Of a DNA stretch of 64,000 nucleotides, positions 24,740-36,800 are shown one piece after another. The position numbers were made by a program, and so were the translations under genes. Source of the stretch: Euborellia annulipes (taxonomy: Eukaryota > Arthropoda > Insecta > Dermaptera > Anisolabididae); contig JAKCPI010001944.1 in NCBI GenBank assembly GCA_023213315.1, positions 124,001 to 188,000 on the forward strand, in the 5' to 3' direction. Position 1 is the stretch's first letter. Every line of letters begins with the position of its first letter. The notes below the pieces were generated by a model. The model did no database searches. It had not been told where the DNA came from and worked only from the letters and a program-made list of their open reading frames with translations.

Positions 24740-25960
24740 AAAGAAATAAAGGTCACGAATTCCAGACAATCTTGCACACTTACCTCAACTCCTAGACCTA
24801 TTCATTACCTCTAACCCACTATCTTACTCACCATAGGTACCACCCCCCCCCCTCCACAATCTTGTCTCTTTAACATCCAAGGCATCCCCCTACAACCCTC
24901 TAAAACATATTTTTCCCCGAAAAATTTGGCAATTCCACTCTCCCAATGAGATGCCTATTCGTCATTTCCATGGAGCGATTACTGTTTCAACAACGAAGAT
25001 GTTTCTCAGGTTGTGAACTCTATCGCTGATGAGATTGGGATGATTCATACCCTTTAAAATCGTTCAAAACGGAGAAATGACTTCCAATCCCGATTCAATA
25101 AATGCTAGCGTCCCTCAAGGTTCAGTCCCTCCTCCCACTTTATTTCTTAGGTATATAAATGACCTCATGTTAGTGACCTCCAACCTAATGCATTGCTTTG
25201 GGGACTCTACACTCAATCCGAAAAGCTGATTGCTCTTCACTGTCGTCGGAATACGGTGTCTACAATTATCAAAGATCTTCTTGGAACCTCTGAGGAATGG
25301 AGCTCCCGTAAATCAAGTTAAATTCAATTTCCAAAAAAACCCAATGCTGTCTAATTTCTAGACAGAAAAATAGCTTATGCTCTCCCCGCATCTAGAGTAA
25401 CAAATCTCTGGAATTTCAAGATTCCTTATTTCTTCTGAAAGTGGCTAGCTCTTCTGAACTTTCCTGGAACAAACACATCTCTTTTGTAGTTAAATCTGCT
25501 GCTAGGAAGTTTGGATGTTTCTTCAAATCTTAAGAGTTACTTCTCTCCCCATAAACTTCTAACACTTTATAAAGCACAAATTTGGTCATGTCTCGAGTAT
25601 GTATGGTTCCCACTTTTGGAGAACTTCAAAGGACGTTCTCTCCTCTCTGGAGATCCAGAAGCATCGAAGATGACTCTCTTAGTGCAGTAAGTATAGAAGC
25701 AGAAGAAGCCAAGAAAGAAAATTCACTGAATGTTTTACCAAACAGCTGGAGAATTTCGGTTCCAATTCATAGAATGAGAATGGTTCATAATATATGGACC
25801 GAAACGTCTCCAGCTGATTGGTAAAGCATTCAGAGTTCTTTCTTGGCTGCCTATGCCTCCATATCTCCTTCATCGACTAACTCTTAGCTAAAATGACATT
25901 AAGGTCTGTTTAATCAAGGTAAAATGGAAACTTGGGCTAGCGATGTTACATGTCCTAACG
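24740..25960 (+). pseudogene. Dead LINE: endonuclease tail and reverse-transcriptase remnants
   Basis: Translations in shifting frames give a LLDLFITSNP-like endonuclease end (~24800), SVPQGSVPPPTLFLRYINDL (the reverse-transcriptase block, ~25104-25165), a decayed YADD box (CFGDS, ~25195), then LYKAQIWSCLEYVCG (~25570). Many stops and shifts. A foldback at 25685-25865 splits the 3' part. The block order fits a non-LTR retrotransposon of the jockey/CR1 type; the exact clade is uncertain. Confidence 0.75.
25685..25865. mobile_element. Foldback with hammerhead-like remnants, inside the LINE
   Basis: Arms of ~70 bp (GAAGAAGCCAAGAAAGAA ... and its inverse TTCTTTCTTGGCTGCC). On the plus strand it contains helix II GGTTCAT/ATGGACC, GAAAC and GTC (25801-25808), but the core before it is ATGAGAA, two changes from consensus. 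Confidence 0.55.
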
Positions 25961-26704
25961 CCAACCTTTTTTTTTTGGACTTCAATACCCTTTTCTAACC
26001 CTTATTTATAAATCGTCCCATTAAAAAAAAAATATATATATGCATCAGTACGTTAAGTCTTTAATTTCATTTTTAAATATAAAAGATTATAATTGGTGTT
26101 ATAAAGTAAATCTAATACATTCAAGTTATACTAAACATTATAGTAATATGTGTGAAGAATTCTCAATATACCGTAAAATGATAAAACAAAGGCATATGAG
26201 GATAATTATTGAGGATAAATATGAATTATTTTGTATTCTTTATTGATTGTGATAATTATTATTCTTTTATTGTATCTTTCGATTTTGTTGCTTCATTTGT
26301 TTTGTTTACTTCTAAATGACAATTCACATAGCCTGGGTTGGGAACCGCCATTCTAACCAACTGTCACTGTGGAAGTCAATACGACGACTGCACAAAATAT
26401 ATCAACTATTTTACATAGAAGCGAATTGTTTGTAGATGGCCGTAAGGATGATCAATTTAATTATAAGGACCAAAAAAAAATGGGAAAAAGATGATTAATA
26501 TTATATAAATAAAATTAGATTCAAATAGTTCATTATAAAAATTGCATTCGTGGAATGCTCAGCTATTTTGTCAAATTGGATGGGAGAAAGTGACTCGGGT
26601 CGAAATAAACGGATAATACGCAAAAGTATTTATTTTTTGACCTAAGGTCCTTATAATTAGATTAAAAATAAATTAAGTTGAAGAGAAGTTGCTGTTGATG
26701 TTAT

Positions 26705-26965
26705 CAGTGGCGTCATTTCAACTTTTTCTTGGGGGGGGGGGGCAAACATTTTTTTTTCTTAAAATTTACTTACAAATGGGTACTCAAATTTGGCCAAAAC
26801 ATATTTAATTTAATTAATTGTTTAATTTTGTACAGTTTGTATACTCGTAGATGTATTTTGGAGTATTTTATTTAGAATAATATAAAATATAAAAATATAT
26901 AAATATAAAAATATATATAGTATAAAAAATATAAAATCAGACCCTTGGGGGGGGGTAGGCAAATG
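26705..26965 (+). mobile_element. G/C-homopolymer hAT-like MITE copy
   Basis: Starts CAGTGGCGTCATTTCAAC and a G run, then an AT-rich interior, and ends at a second G run. The same interior occurs at 3221-3655 and, inverted, at 61045-61281. Clear target duplication not found. Confidence 0.6.
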
Positions 26966-27250
26966 TCTAAAGAGAGCCTTTGGATGTTGTGGTTGAGGTT
27001 GGATTTTAGGATGTTGTGGTTGAGGTTAAGCTCGTTGGAAAAATAGTGATATATGTCGTGCGGCAGCCATTTAACTTACCAGCCTGTAAGTTATTAGAAT
27101 GACAAAGTGATCATTAGTAGGGGATTTACTTTACGGACAGGCGGGAAAGGAAAACATACTTCGAATTCAAGTACTAAGTATTGTTTATTCCGAAACCGTA
27201 AATCCACCACTGATGATCATGGATTTTCTATCTACTTACACATATATACC

Positions 27251-28972
27251 TTAGCCTTCTGTGTTGACTGGCTCTCTGGCATGATGAATTTTAACGTGTT
27301 TATTATGATTTGAGCGGGTTGAAGAAGCTTTACCACAAATATGACATGTAAAAGGACGTACATCACTATGAATGTTCATATGTTCATTTAAGTAATAGCG
27401 CCGATGAAATTTTTTCGCACAAATACCGCATACAAATGATTTTTCTGTTTCATGTTCACGAACATGCCGTAAACAATTATATTTTCGGATAAATTTACAT
27501 CCACAATAATTACAAGTATATGGTCTAAAGTTTTTATGTGAGTGCATATGATTTTTATAATCGGATAATCGATGAAATGCTCCATTGCACATATTACATT
27601 TATAAGGTTTAGAACTTCGCGAAGCGTGTGTCCATCGATGATCTTGAAGGTTCCATTTGGTACTGAAAACTTTTGCACAAATATTACAAGAGTATGGCTT
27701 GATTCCTTCATGAATTTTCATATGATTTTTTAAAGATGATTTTATAAATACGCAATAGCAAATAGAACACTCTACATTTTCTTCGGATTCTTTTCTATCT
27801 TGCTTGGGTAAATATTTTTTATCATGAGCTTTTCTAATATGTCTTGTTAAACTCGCGGCATGAATAAACCTTTCACTACAATACAAACAGTATTTAGGCT
27901 TAGGACTATGAGTTTCTTTATGCCATTCAAGTCTTTTTTTAGTATTAAATATTTCTCCACAATGACAAATATAGTCTTTGGGAGATTTTTTTTCAGACGT
28001 ATGCTTCGATTTTCGATGTTGAATTAAATTACTATACCTTTTAAAAGCCTCTCCGCACTCTGTGCATTTTAAAGGAGCATTACCTGTATGTGTGTTTGTA
28101 TGTTCTGATACTTTTTGTCGTGTAGCAAAAGTTTTATCACAATATGAACATTTATAAGGTTTAAATCCGAGATGTCTTCGTACGTGATTTCTTAGATTTG
28201 GTCTTTTATAAAAAAATTTACCACATAATGTGCATTCTAGTGGATGAATTTTTAAATGTTTATTATATTCTAATTCAGTAGTAAATACTTGAAGACATAA
28301 CATACATTTATATTTTGTGCCTGCATGGGCTTCTTTAGAGTGAGCTAAAAGGAGTTTTTTACAAGCAAATTTTGCACCACACAAATAACATAAATGTATT
28401 TGTTTAAGTGATGGAGTTATTGTAATAACTACTTGATTTTCTTTCTTCACCATTTCATTTTCGGGTTTCACTATATTTTCATTATCAACTTTGACAAAAA
28501 CTTCATCAAAATGGGAAGAGTTCACTTTGATTTTATCCTTCTCTTCTTCTTCCTCTTCCTTGGAATTTTGACCCTCTTCTTTATGATGAGTACTCTTATG
28601 AACTCTTCTTTCTTTTGGGCAATCAAATGTTTCATTACAGATATTACATTTATATTTTTGCTTCGCTAGAATTTTATCTCTTAAAAGAGAATCATTAATA
28701 GTCGTAATGTTGTTTTGTGAAAGAGTTGGTATTCTTATAGTACTTTCATTATCAGATAAATCAGAAGATCCCCAACTTTCTCTTGCTAATAAGTCATAAG
28801 AAGGAAAAACATCATCTGCTTCGGTGTGGTAATTCTGAAAAAAAAAAATATATTTTACTATAAGAGTATTTTAAAGAATTATAGTTATAAAAAAAATTGA
28901 TGGCTAGCAAACAGAGCCAGAAGAAATTTTAATTTATATTTATCACGAATGTGTTTATTAAAGCTTTTGTGG

Positions 28973-29009
<37 letters not shown>

Positions 29010-32000
29010 GGGAGTTTTTAATTATAAACCACATTTTGTATTAATTATTTATTATAAATTTAAATACTTATTCTGCAGTCGTTTTTAATAACTGTACATT
29101 TGCTGTACTACCAATTTTTCTATTCCCAATTAATAATAAGATATTATAAATTAAAAAAAATAATTAGAAATTTAAAATCCTTTATTATTTTCGAGTTCGC
29201 GAATAGGCCAATTATATTTAAAAAAAATTAAATTGAAAATAAGATGTAATTAATTGATTATATTTTTTATGTCGAAGAAAAAGGTGGGTGTTCAAAGATT
29301 AGAACAATAACGGAGAGGAAGTCAACCAAACAGGGCAGCGAATGTCGAATGAAAATCCTAATACAAGAAAAGGTTTCGGCTAATTACATAGAAAAAACAT
29401 CATTACTTCTTATCAGTAGCGTAGCCAGGATTTCTGCTTGGGGGGGCCCAAAAATTTTTGAACCCCCCCCTCTTTTCCAAGAAACTTAAAGTGGAGAAAT
29501 TTTTTTAGATAATATAATAATTATAAATAAAAAACAAATAAAAAAAAATTTTTTTTCTTGAAATAAAAAATAATTTTAATACAAAATTCGTAAATATTAG
29601 AGATTTTTTCAATTATTTATAAGTTTTTTTTTAGATTTTAGAATTTAGGAGAGTTAATAAAATAATTATTAAAAAAAAAAAAAAACATTAGGGAAAACAA
29701 TAGGTATTTTTTTGTTTTGGAGAAGGCTTTGGGGGGCCCGGCCCCCTGGGCCCCCCCTGAATACGCCACTGCTTCTTATGACTAAAAATACAACATAAAA
29801 ATTAGGTCCTACAATATACGCAATCTCAATGAATAACAACACATCGAGATGCAGATAGAGTTGTTATATAATCAAACAATGAAGTTTGTGACTGTGCACT
29901 TGTATAACAGGAAAATGGAGCAGGAGCAGACAAAAATAAGTCTACGATTTTCAACAATTCATTGAGACATTTCGGAAGAAAATCATCTTCAATATTGTCT
30001 AAGGTCCCGGAGTTTGCGGTATTCAATACATGTATTAATGTGTAGAAAAGGGCGTGCCATTCTCTCTTGCTTATTGCGGTGCGGAGTTCCCCAATTTGGC
30101 CACGTTTTCGGGTCATATTAGTAAAATCCGGAGATTCGGACGCCAAACGGGACACGTGTTCCAAATCCGGAGGTAACCCTAATTGGACCCTGTTAAGCAT
30201 TAGTGTGTCAAGCGCCAAAAAATTAAAAATTGAGTTGATATTGTTTCAAATGCTATAATTAATAGTATTTTTTTATGAAACATGTCCTAAAAAATTTATA
30301 TTTAATGTTACTTGCACAATTGACAAAAAAAAATGATATATAATCTAATCAAAACAAAAAAACTTTAATGTTAATTTTCTCAAATCTCGGTACCTGGCGC
30401 TTGACACACTAATCCGTAACAGGGTCCAATTATGGGTCAATGTTCTCAGAGAGTTTCCTATATTTATATTAAGAGATATTTTGATAAAAATTATTATATT
30501 TTTTATACTTATTTTTGTTGTTGTATTTGAATTTTTATGCTCGATTCAGGTCATGAACTGGTGATGGCCTTATCTAATTAAAGCATTTTTTTGTATTGGG
30601 ATCAGGGCCGGCGCAAGCTATTCTGCCGCCCTAGGCAAGATATTTTTTTGCGCCCCCCCCAAAAAAAAAAAAACTTTAAAAATTTAATTTGCCGCCCCCC
30701 TCCTTAAAATTTTCCCTGATCTCAAATATTTTTCGCAGAAAAATTTTTTTATTTTTTTTTTCGCGGAACCAAAATTTTTTCCCGTGTGCCGCCCGAAAAA
30801 ATATTTTACCTTTTTTTTAGAGACACGAAATTTTGGCCGCCCGCGGAACCAAAATTTTTTCCCATGTGCCGCCCGCGGAACATTTTCTCGTGCGCGGAAC
30901 CAAAATTTTCAAAATTTTTGCCGCCCGCGGAACCAAATTTTTTTTCGCGTGCCGGTTGTGGAACCAAAAATTTTTTTTTATTTTTCCCTTTTTGCCGCCC
31001 TCTCCAGGTTGCCGCCCTAGGCGGCCGCCTAGTTTGCCTAGTGGACGCGCCGCCCCTGATTGGGATTTTCATTCGAAAGAGACTGACTATATATTATTAT
31101 AATTCCTGTTCTAATTTGGCTGTTCTAATAGCTCTGAGGCCAGCAACTCCTCTTTTGAGCAAATACAAGAATCTTTTTACTTTCTCTTACCCTATATATG
31201 AAATATATAAAGAGAGAAAGTATTGCGATCATTTTTTTTTACAATAACATGCTCAGCACACTACCTGATATTAAAAAAACAACAGACAGAAAAAAACACC
31301 CATATTCTCACCTACTGACACTTCTCATCTCCTTAGACCCACAACACCTGCCCTTATAAATTCCCAAAGAAACCTTCCTCCCGGATGGCTCTAATTTTAG
31401 CATTAGTGTTGGAACATCATAAGCAGAGTTCTTCACCACTCCACTTCCTGAACCTTGGTGTAGAGTATAACTTATTAAACGATAAATTAATATACAGACG
31501 ACGAACATACCTGTATCCAATTGTCATGAGTAAATAAAGTTCCGGATTCGTTGTGGTTTTTTTGCACTTCTTCAAAGTTGACTTGAGCATTTTCTTGTTC
31601 TTTTTCAATACTCATATCTTGAACAAATGAAAAGTTTTTATAAGACGTTTCACCTTCACCATCGTTTGCTTCATCAGATTTCTTTGGAGTTGTATTAGTA
31701 GTAGACTCCTGTTCATTATTTGAACTGCTCTGTATATTTTCCAAGTTATTTTTTGAAGATGAAGTGTTTGAAACTTCTTGGATGGGCTTGTTTGGAATTT
31801 GTCTTTTAAAATCCATTGTCATATATTCATCATTATTCTGATGGGAAATATTAAGATCATTAAAACGAGTGAAAGTAACTGGAGTGGAATTGATATTATT
31901 TGAATTATCCAAAGGGTCGATATTTGCATCTTCAGCTACGTCGATTATAATTGGTGTAGGATTTAAGTTTAAATATTTAGAGCGATGGCATTTTGTCGAG

Positions 32001-32896
32001 GAATTGGAATTCTCATTAGATAAAATTTCATCTTTTGATTTATCTTGACTGTTTTGGCAAGTATTTATTATACCATGTGATTTTAAGGCATTTTTGAAAT
32101 CATTTCTGGTTTTTGGTAGCGAATCATTTTTTGGTTCTTGTGATTTTTTATTTTCCCCTGCAATTTGAGAATCTCCATGTAGGGACAGATTGGAATTATT
32201 ATTAGTTATGTCAATGAAGGAAATATTCTCCGAACATTTTAAATGGTCAATATGAATAAGAGAGTTCTCGCTGTTTGAGATGCTAGATTTTACTGAGGTC
32301 TGACTGCTTTCATCCCGAGGTGGCGTAAATGTTGAGAGATCTGCTTCTGGCTCGGAATTCTTATTTACATTTTCCTTTTCAACATTTTCTAATTTTTCCT
32401 GGTAAATTGAAGATTCAACTGATTCTAATTCTTGCTTATTAGATATATTTTCAGAATTCATTTCTTCATTAGGAGGTGGATTATTTAAATCAGAAGTTGA
32501 AGAGTTTTCATTAGCCATTTGTTCATTGAGTTGGATAATTTTGAACGAATTTTCCTCTTCTGAAGATTTATAACCAACATTAAAGGAAGTGGTCTCAGAA
32601 TTGGAACTTTGAAAAATATTCGGAAGTACACCTCCTGGTTCATTATCGTTATTGGGGGTATAATCGATGGTAGGGATATTATTTGTAACTATAGGTGTTA
32701 ATTCTGAAGAAGTTGGTACAGGAGGTGTTACTAATTGCACATTTTTGTTTTCTGAATTTTGAGCATTTCCAAGAGTAAATTTAACCAGGGCGTTAATGAC
32801 TTGATCCTTTGGATGTGTCTCTAAATGCTTTTCAAGAGTAATTCCCTCTCGAAGGTACAAAGTACATACGGGACAACAAATTTTAGAATTATCCAT
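27251..32896 (-). CDS. C2H2 zinc-finger protein, two coding exons
   Basis: Exon 1 is 32896-31511 (462 codons, donor CAG then GTATGT). Exon 2 is 28834-27251 (527 codons plus stop, preceded by a poly-T tract and CAG). They join in phase 0 to about 989 residues. An N-terminal C2H2 finger lies at residues ~6-29 (CPVC ... HLETH). Residues ~35-500 are Ser/Asn/Glu-rich and look disordered. Exon 2 carries one finger near residue 523 and a cluster of about 13 more from ~608 to the end, many with the TH-x-x-x-(K/R)-P-Y/F linker seen in DNA-binding arrays. Probable nuclear transcription factor; no ortholog recognised. The 2.7-kb intron is full of mobile-element debris. An acceptor-like TTTTTAG lies six bases before the ATG, so a 5' UTR intron is likely. 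That the two exons form one gene rests on phase and splice-site fit. Confidence 0.85.
28950..29110. repeat. Foldback fragment with ATT microsatellite
   Basis: Matches the left part of the 35826-36325 element (GTGTTTATTAAAGCTTTTGTGG, then ATT repeats at ~28977-29007, then AATTATAAACCACATTTTG). It is truncated in the ribozyme-like part. It lies in the zinc-finger gene intron. Confidence 0.6.
29414..29771. mobile_element. Non-autonomous hAT MITE with 8-bp target duplication
   Basis: Ends CAGTAGCGTAGCCAGG and ATACGCCACTG; CTTCTTAT lies on both sides (29406-29413, 29772-29779). G/C runs near both ends. In the zinc-finger gene intron. Confidence 0.92.
29826..30218 (-). pseudogene. Unidentified 130-codon reading frame, N-terminus inside a MITE end
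   Basis: An open minus-strand frame with balanced amino-acid composition, unlike the AT-biased noise around it; no family recognised. Its first ~13 codons (MALDTLMLNRVQL) lie inside the terminal repeat of the TA-flanked MITE at 30182-30430. The original frame therefore came from further upstream, and this ATG is not native. Without the MITE, the frame upstream reaches a stop within a few codons. Probably a fragment of an older gene or foreign insertion. Confidence 0.4.
30182..30430. mobile_element. TA-flanked MITE
   Basis: Terminal inverted repeats of ~37 bp starting ATTGGACCCTGTTA and ending TAACAGGGTCCAAT, with TA on each side (30180-30181, 30431-30432). Mariner/Tc1-type non-autonomous element. 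Confidence 0.75.
30603..31058. mobile_element. Non-autonomous hAT MITE with 8-bp target duplication
   Basis: Ends CAGGGCCGGCGCAAGC and GCGCCGCCCCTG; ATTGGGAT on both sides (30595-30602, 31059-31066). The interior repeats a GCCGCCCGCGGAACCAAAAT unit several times. Long frames across it are repeat artefacts. Confidence 0.9.
31170..31235. repeat. TACTTTCTCTTACC hairpin
   Basis: A palindrome of TACTTTCTCTTACCCTATAT with its inverse. The same hairpin ends the families at 17450-17500, 48810-48860 and 59805-59850. Confidence 0.5.
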
Positions 32897-33322
32897 CTCG
32901 GTCTAAAAATAAGAGATTTATTATTAAAAATAAATTTATATAATTTAAAAATAAAAAAAAATATAATATTACATGTATTTAATTTTAATAATTTATTTTA
33001 AATAGTGTTCGAAATTGACGATGATGTTTGTTTATTGATCGTTGTGACATTTATGTGTTTTTATTATTAAAATTCCATATTAATTTAAAAAAAAAGAATA
33101 TTTTTCAATGCATTTTCATATAGTGATGTAGAGCTTATAAAACAAGGTTTAAATTTGAATAAAATTTCAATCTTGATGATGTATATATATTATAAAAATA
33201 TCATTCATTATCTATAATTCTATAATTTACAGCCAGAAAAAACATTATGAACTAAATATCAGTGATCTGGGAAGGCAAGAAGACACTAGTGCATTCAAGC
33301 GACCAGAATATCAAACTCGAAG

Positions 33323-33330
33323 TGACGTCA
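33323..33330. promoter_or_regulatory. Palindromic CRE/ATF-like site in a divergent promoter
   Basis: A perfect TGACGTCA lies between the zinc-finger gene (start 32896, minus) and COG1 (start 33835, plus). The two start codons are 938 bp apart on opposite strands, so a shared promoter is plausible. The bases around 33300-33365 are less AT-rich than the surroundings. The motif is seen directly; its regulatory role is inferred. Confidence 0.4.
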
Positions 33331-33834
33331 CTGCGGTGCTAGCGATCCTGGGAGTTGTTGCTTGCACCCCCAAAAAGAATTTCTAAAATATAATATATAA
33401 CAGCGTTTAAAATTTTAACCCTATTTATTTCTCTTTATATTTTTGAAGATTTTTTCTGTTCAGTTGTTTTTTATATAATTTTTGTCCCGTTATCTTTTAG
33501 CTGAATTTAAATTTTTCCTCACGTCTGGCACCAAAATGGTGGAGGACGGCGGACTTTGTCAAGTGACTGTCTATCTATTCAATCTCTGCGTGTCAATGGT
33601 GCGTGTTTTTAGAAAATTTTGTGAATCAAGTTTTGAACTGTCAAATTATGTGAGTTTCCCACCCTGGTCTCCCCCTTTTCAGCTGATAATCATTTATTTA
33701 TTTTCCTTGATTATTATTGCATATAATATTTATATCAAATATTCTTCATCTTTTAATTTTTTTTCATCCATTTTTTTATTTTTTAAGCATAGATTTCTTA
33801 AATATAATTAAAGATTAAAATAAATCTAAACACG

Positions 33835-36800
33835 ATGGTATCGATAGATTTATTAAGAATTGATTCAAATAAACTTTTTCAAGATTATTCAATTGAAGAA
33901 ATTGAAAAGATTCAAAAATTGTTATACAATGAAATTGAAAGAAAAAAGGAAGATTTGAGGACGATGGTCGGGTAAGAAAACACAAAAGTGATATTTATGA
34001 TAGTAAAAAAAAAAAAATAAATTGAATTTAGTTTTAATCAATTAAGACAAGTGTTCTATTATATTTCATTTAAAATCTTGGAATAAGTTTTATTAGTATT
34101 GATTATATGAGGGTTTTTACCATCAGTGACATGAGCTCAATATAAAACCCTGTATTACTAGTTTGTTAATTTCAAATTATATTTTTAATATATATCATTC
34201 TATTACAGTGAAAAATATCGTGATTTGATAGATGCAGCTGACACAATTCGAGATATGAAAACAACAGCAGAAGCAGTCATTAATCATATAGATTTCATGG
34301 CATCAAAATGTCTTCAATTACAAAAAACCCATTTAGTCGGATTTCAAGCGAAAGTAATTTCAACGATTAGAGAACATGCAACCAAGGACCATATAGCATT
34401 AGCTCTACAAATTAAGATATTAATGTCAATACCAGAAAAAATTTGTACATGTCTTGAAAAAATGGACTTTCTTCAAGCTGCTCAATTGTATCTTTTTGCT
34501 CAACAAATCAATACAGGTGATTTTATTATTATTAAAATTCAATTTTAAATCTCCATAATCTTTACATTTTTTTCATTTTAGTTTATAACTAAATTATTTC
34601 AAATATTTTTGTATTTTAAGAAATTGTTTAATTTATTTCTAGGCTTGCCAATGCTAATGCGGACCGATCGTCTTCTTGAAACAAGATTTCCTGTTGTGAG
34701 CCAAGCCTGGAGAACAATTGCTTCTTGCTTAAATGACATCATTCTCGGGTGTCGAGAAAGTTTAGCAGTTGCTGATCTAGAACCTTTAGTTGCTGCACGA
34801 AGTCTTGCTACACTTGCATTACTTGAAAATCCAAATCCTTTAATTCTACTTGATCAATTACTTAGTTTACGAACTCGTGCACTTCAAGCTGTTCTCGATC
34901 CACATCAGAGTCAATTTAGTGTAACCGTTCAACTATGCACAAGTTTGCAATTTCTAACTCGTACTATAACACTTGTGCATATTTGTTTTATTGGTATGTA
35001 AATCTTTTATATTTTGCTAATGGCAATCGTTTTATTTAAATTTAAAAAAAAGTTTTATCAATCAACTAATAGCAAATTTGTCTTTAGGTGAAAATCAAGG
35101 AGGTCTTGTTTCTTCTTTCCTTAAAGAATTGAGTGATCCTCAATCAGAGCCTTGTTTAGCTCTTATTGGAGCATCCTCTCACGGAGGTACCATTCATTTG
35201 CCTCGATTAGTTAGCGAATATAAAGCATTTGCTGATACAACATCTCTGGTTCCAATATCCATATCAATTTTACATGAACGTGCTATTAGTTGGCTTGAAA
35301 AATCTGGAAATTTGGTTACACAAAGTGTCCAAGCTCTACTTGATTTAGTCACATCGATTAAAGTTAGTTGATAAATTATTATCTTTATTTTAATAGCTTC
35401 ATAATAGAGAAATTTCCTTGATTTAGACTTTGCATTCTCTTCGAGAAGCAGCAGCTCGTCTTCCAACACCTGCCGGATTTGAACTGGCTTGCCATCGACT
35501 TGAATTACCGGAGAAATGGGTTGCAGTTTGGCAATCACTTTATCAACCTTTATTGACATTACGTGCTAAACAGTTGATGACTTCTCTTTGGAATTCAGCT
35601 CTAGAAACATTTGAAAGTACTCTCAGTAATACGTTGAAGGAACTGCTAACAGAGAGAAATTCTGAAGCTGATTTACGGTGGTTTATTTGGAAAGATTCCT
35701 CTCGAGATCTACTACACAATACTGGACTTTCAAGTAAAAAAAAAATTATATATACGATATAGTTTAGATAAGGATAAGAATTTTCAAATTTTGATTGCAC
35801 CTTATCATAACAATTTTTTACTTCGAATGTGTTTATTAAAGCTTTTATGGTTTATATTATTATTATTATTATTGTGGAAGATATTAATTATAGACCACAT
35901 TTTGTATTAATTATTTATTAAAAATATAAATATTGTACAACGTTTAGATTGCTTATTCTGGAGTCGTTTTCAAGTACTGTACACTTACTCGGACTCAAGT
36001 GAACTAACCTCTAGGAACATTTTGTACCATACCATTGATGCTAAAATATCAAATTCAAAAAGATTATTTTAACATCATGCTTTTTATGTAAACACTTGCT
36101 TTGATGATTGTGTCTAACTTCATGGGAATGACTGTAGATGGTGCTGACGTCGTCGTATATAAAATGCGCTTAACGGTCCGTTAGATGTTAGTTCACTTGA
36201 GTCGGAGCTAGTGTATACTACTTGAAAACGACTGCAGAATAAGCAGTCGAAACGTTGTGCAATATTTATATTTGTAATAAATAATTAATACAAAATGTGG
36301 TCTATAATTAAAAACTCCCATAATAATTTGTACTTCCTTGTACGAAGTAAAGTATATATGTATCTCGCATAATTCAAAACGGTTAGTCGTAGAAAGTTGA
36401 AATTTTGTATTTAGGGCTGTTTTAACATATAGTTGTGCACCTTCCTTTATGTTCGCAATCAGTTTTGCCAAAAGGGAACTTTACTTAGTTTTTTCGAATT
36501 TTGAAATTTTAGGGCATAAAAAAGAAGTTATGTGAAACTCAATTTTTCTTAATAATTTTAAGATATTTGATAAAATTTATTAAAGCAAGTATATCATTAC
36601 AAGCGTAATTTAATAGTCGTACAAGGAAGTAATTTGTTTTTAGAGTTAATTTAGAGGCAAGAACTTTCCCAAAAGTCAACTGTATTTTGATTTTATTATT
36701 TACTCATAATGAATAATTAATTCATTAATTGAATTTTAAAAATAAATAAGATTAAGTTTCAAAAGGATTTTATATATCTATAATTAGATCATAATTTAAT

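Noticed and set aside
28977..29007. CRISPR-like or satellite array
   Set aside because: It is a simple ATT microsatellite inside a foldback element; no CRISPR is expected or seen in this eukaryotic DNA.
30786..31247. Overlapping long reading frames in several frames and both strands
   Set aside because: They run through the internal GCCGCCCGCGGAACC repeats of the hAT MITE at 30603-31058; the peptides are repetitive and have no family.
31308..31520. Possible extra coding exon of the zinc-finger gene
   Set aside because: The minus frame looks protein-like in part but starts past a strong donor at 31510, has no acceptor of its own, and is unidentified.
35194..35559. Minus-strand reading frame over COG1 exons 4 and 5
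   Set aside because: Antisense to conserved COG1 coding sequence and crosses an intron.
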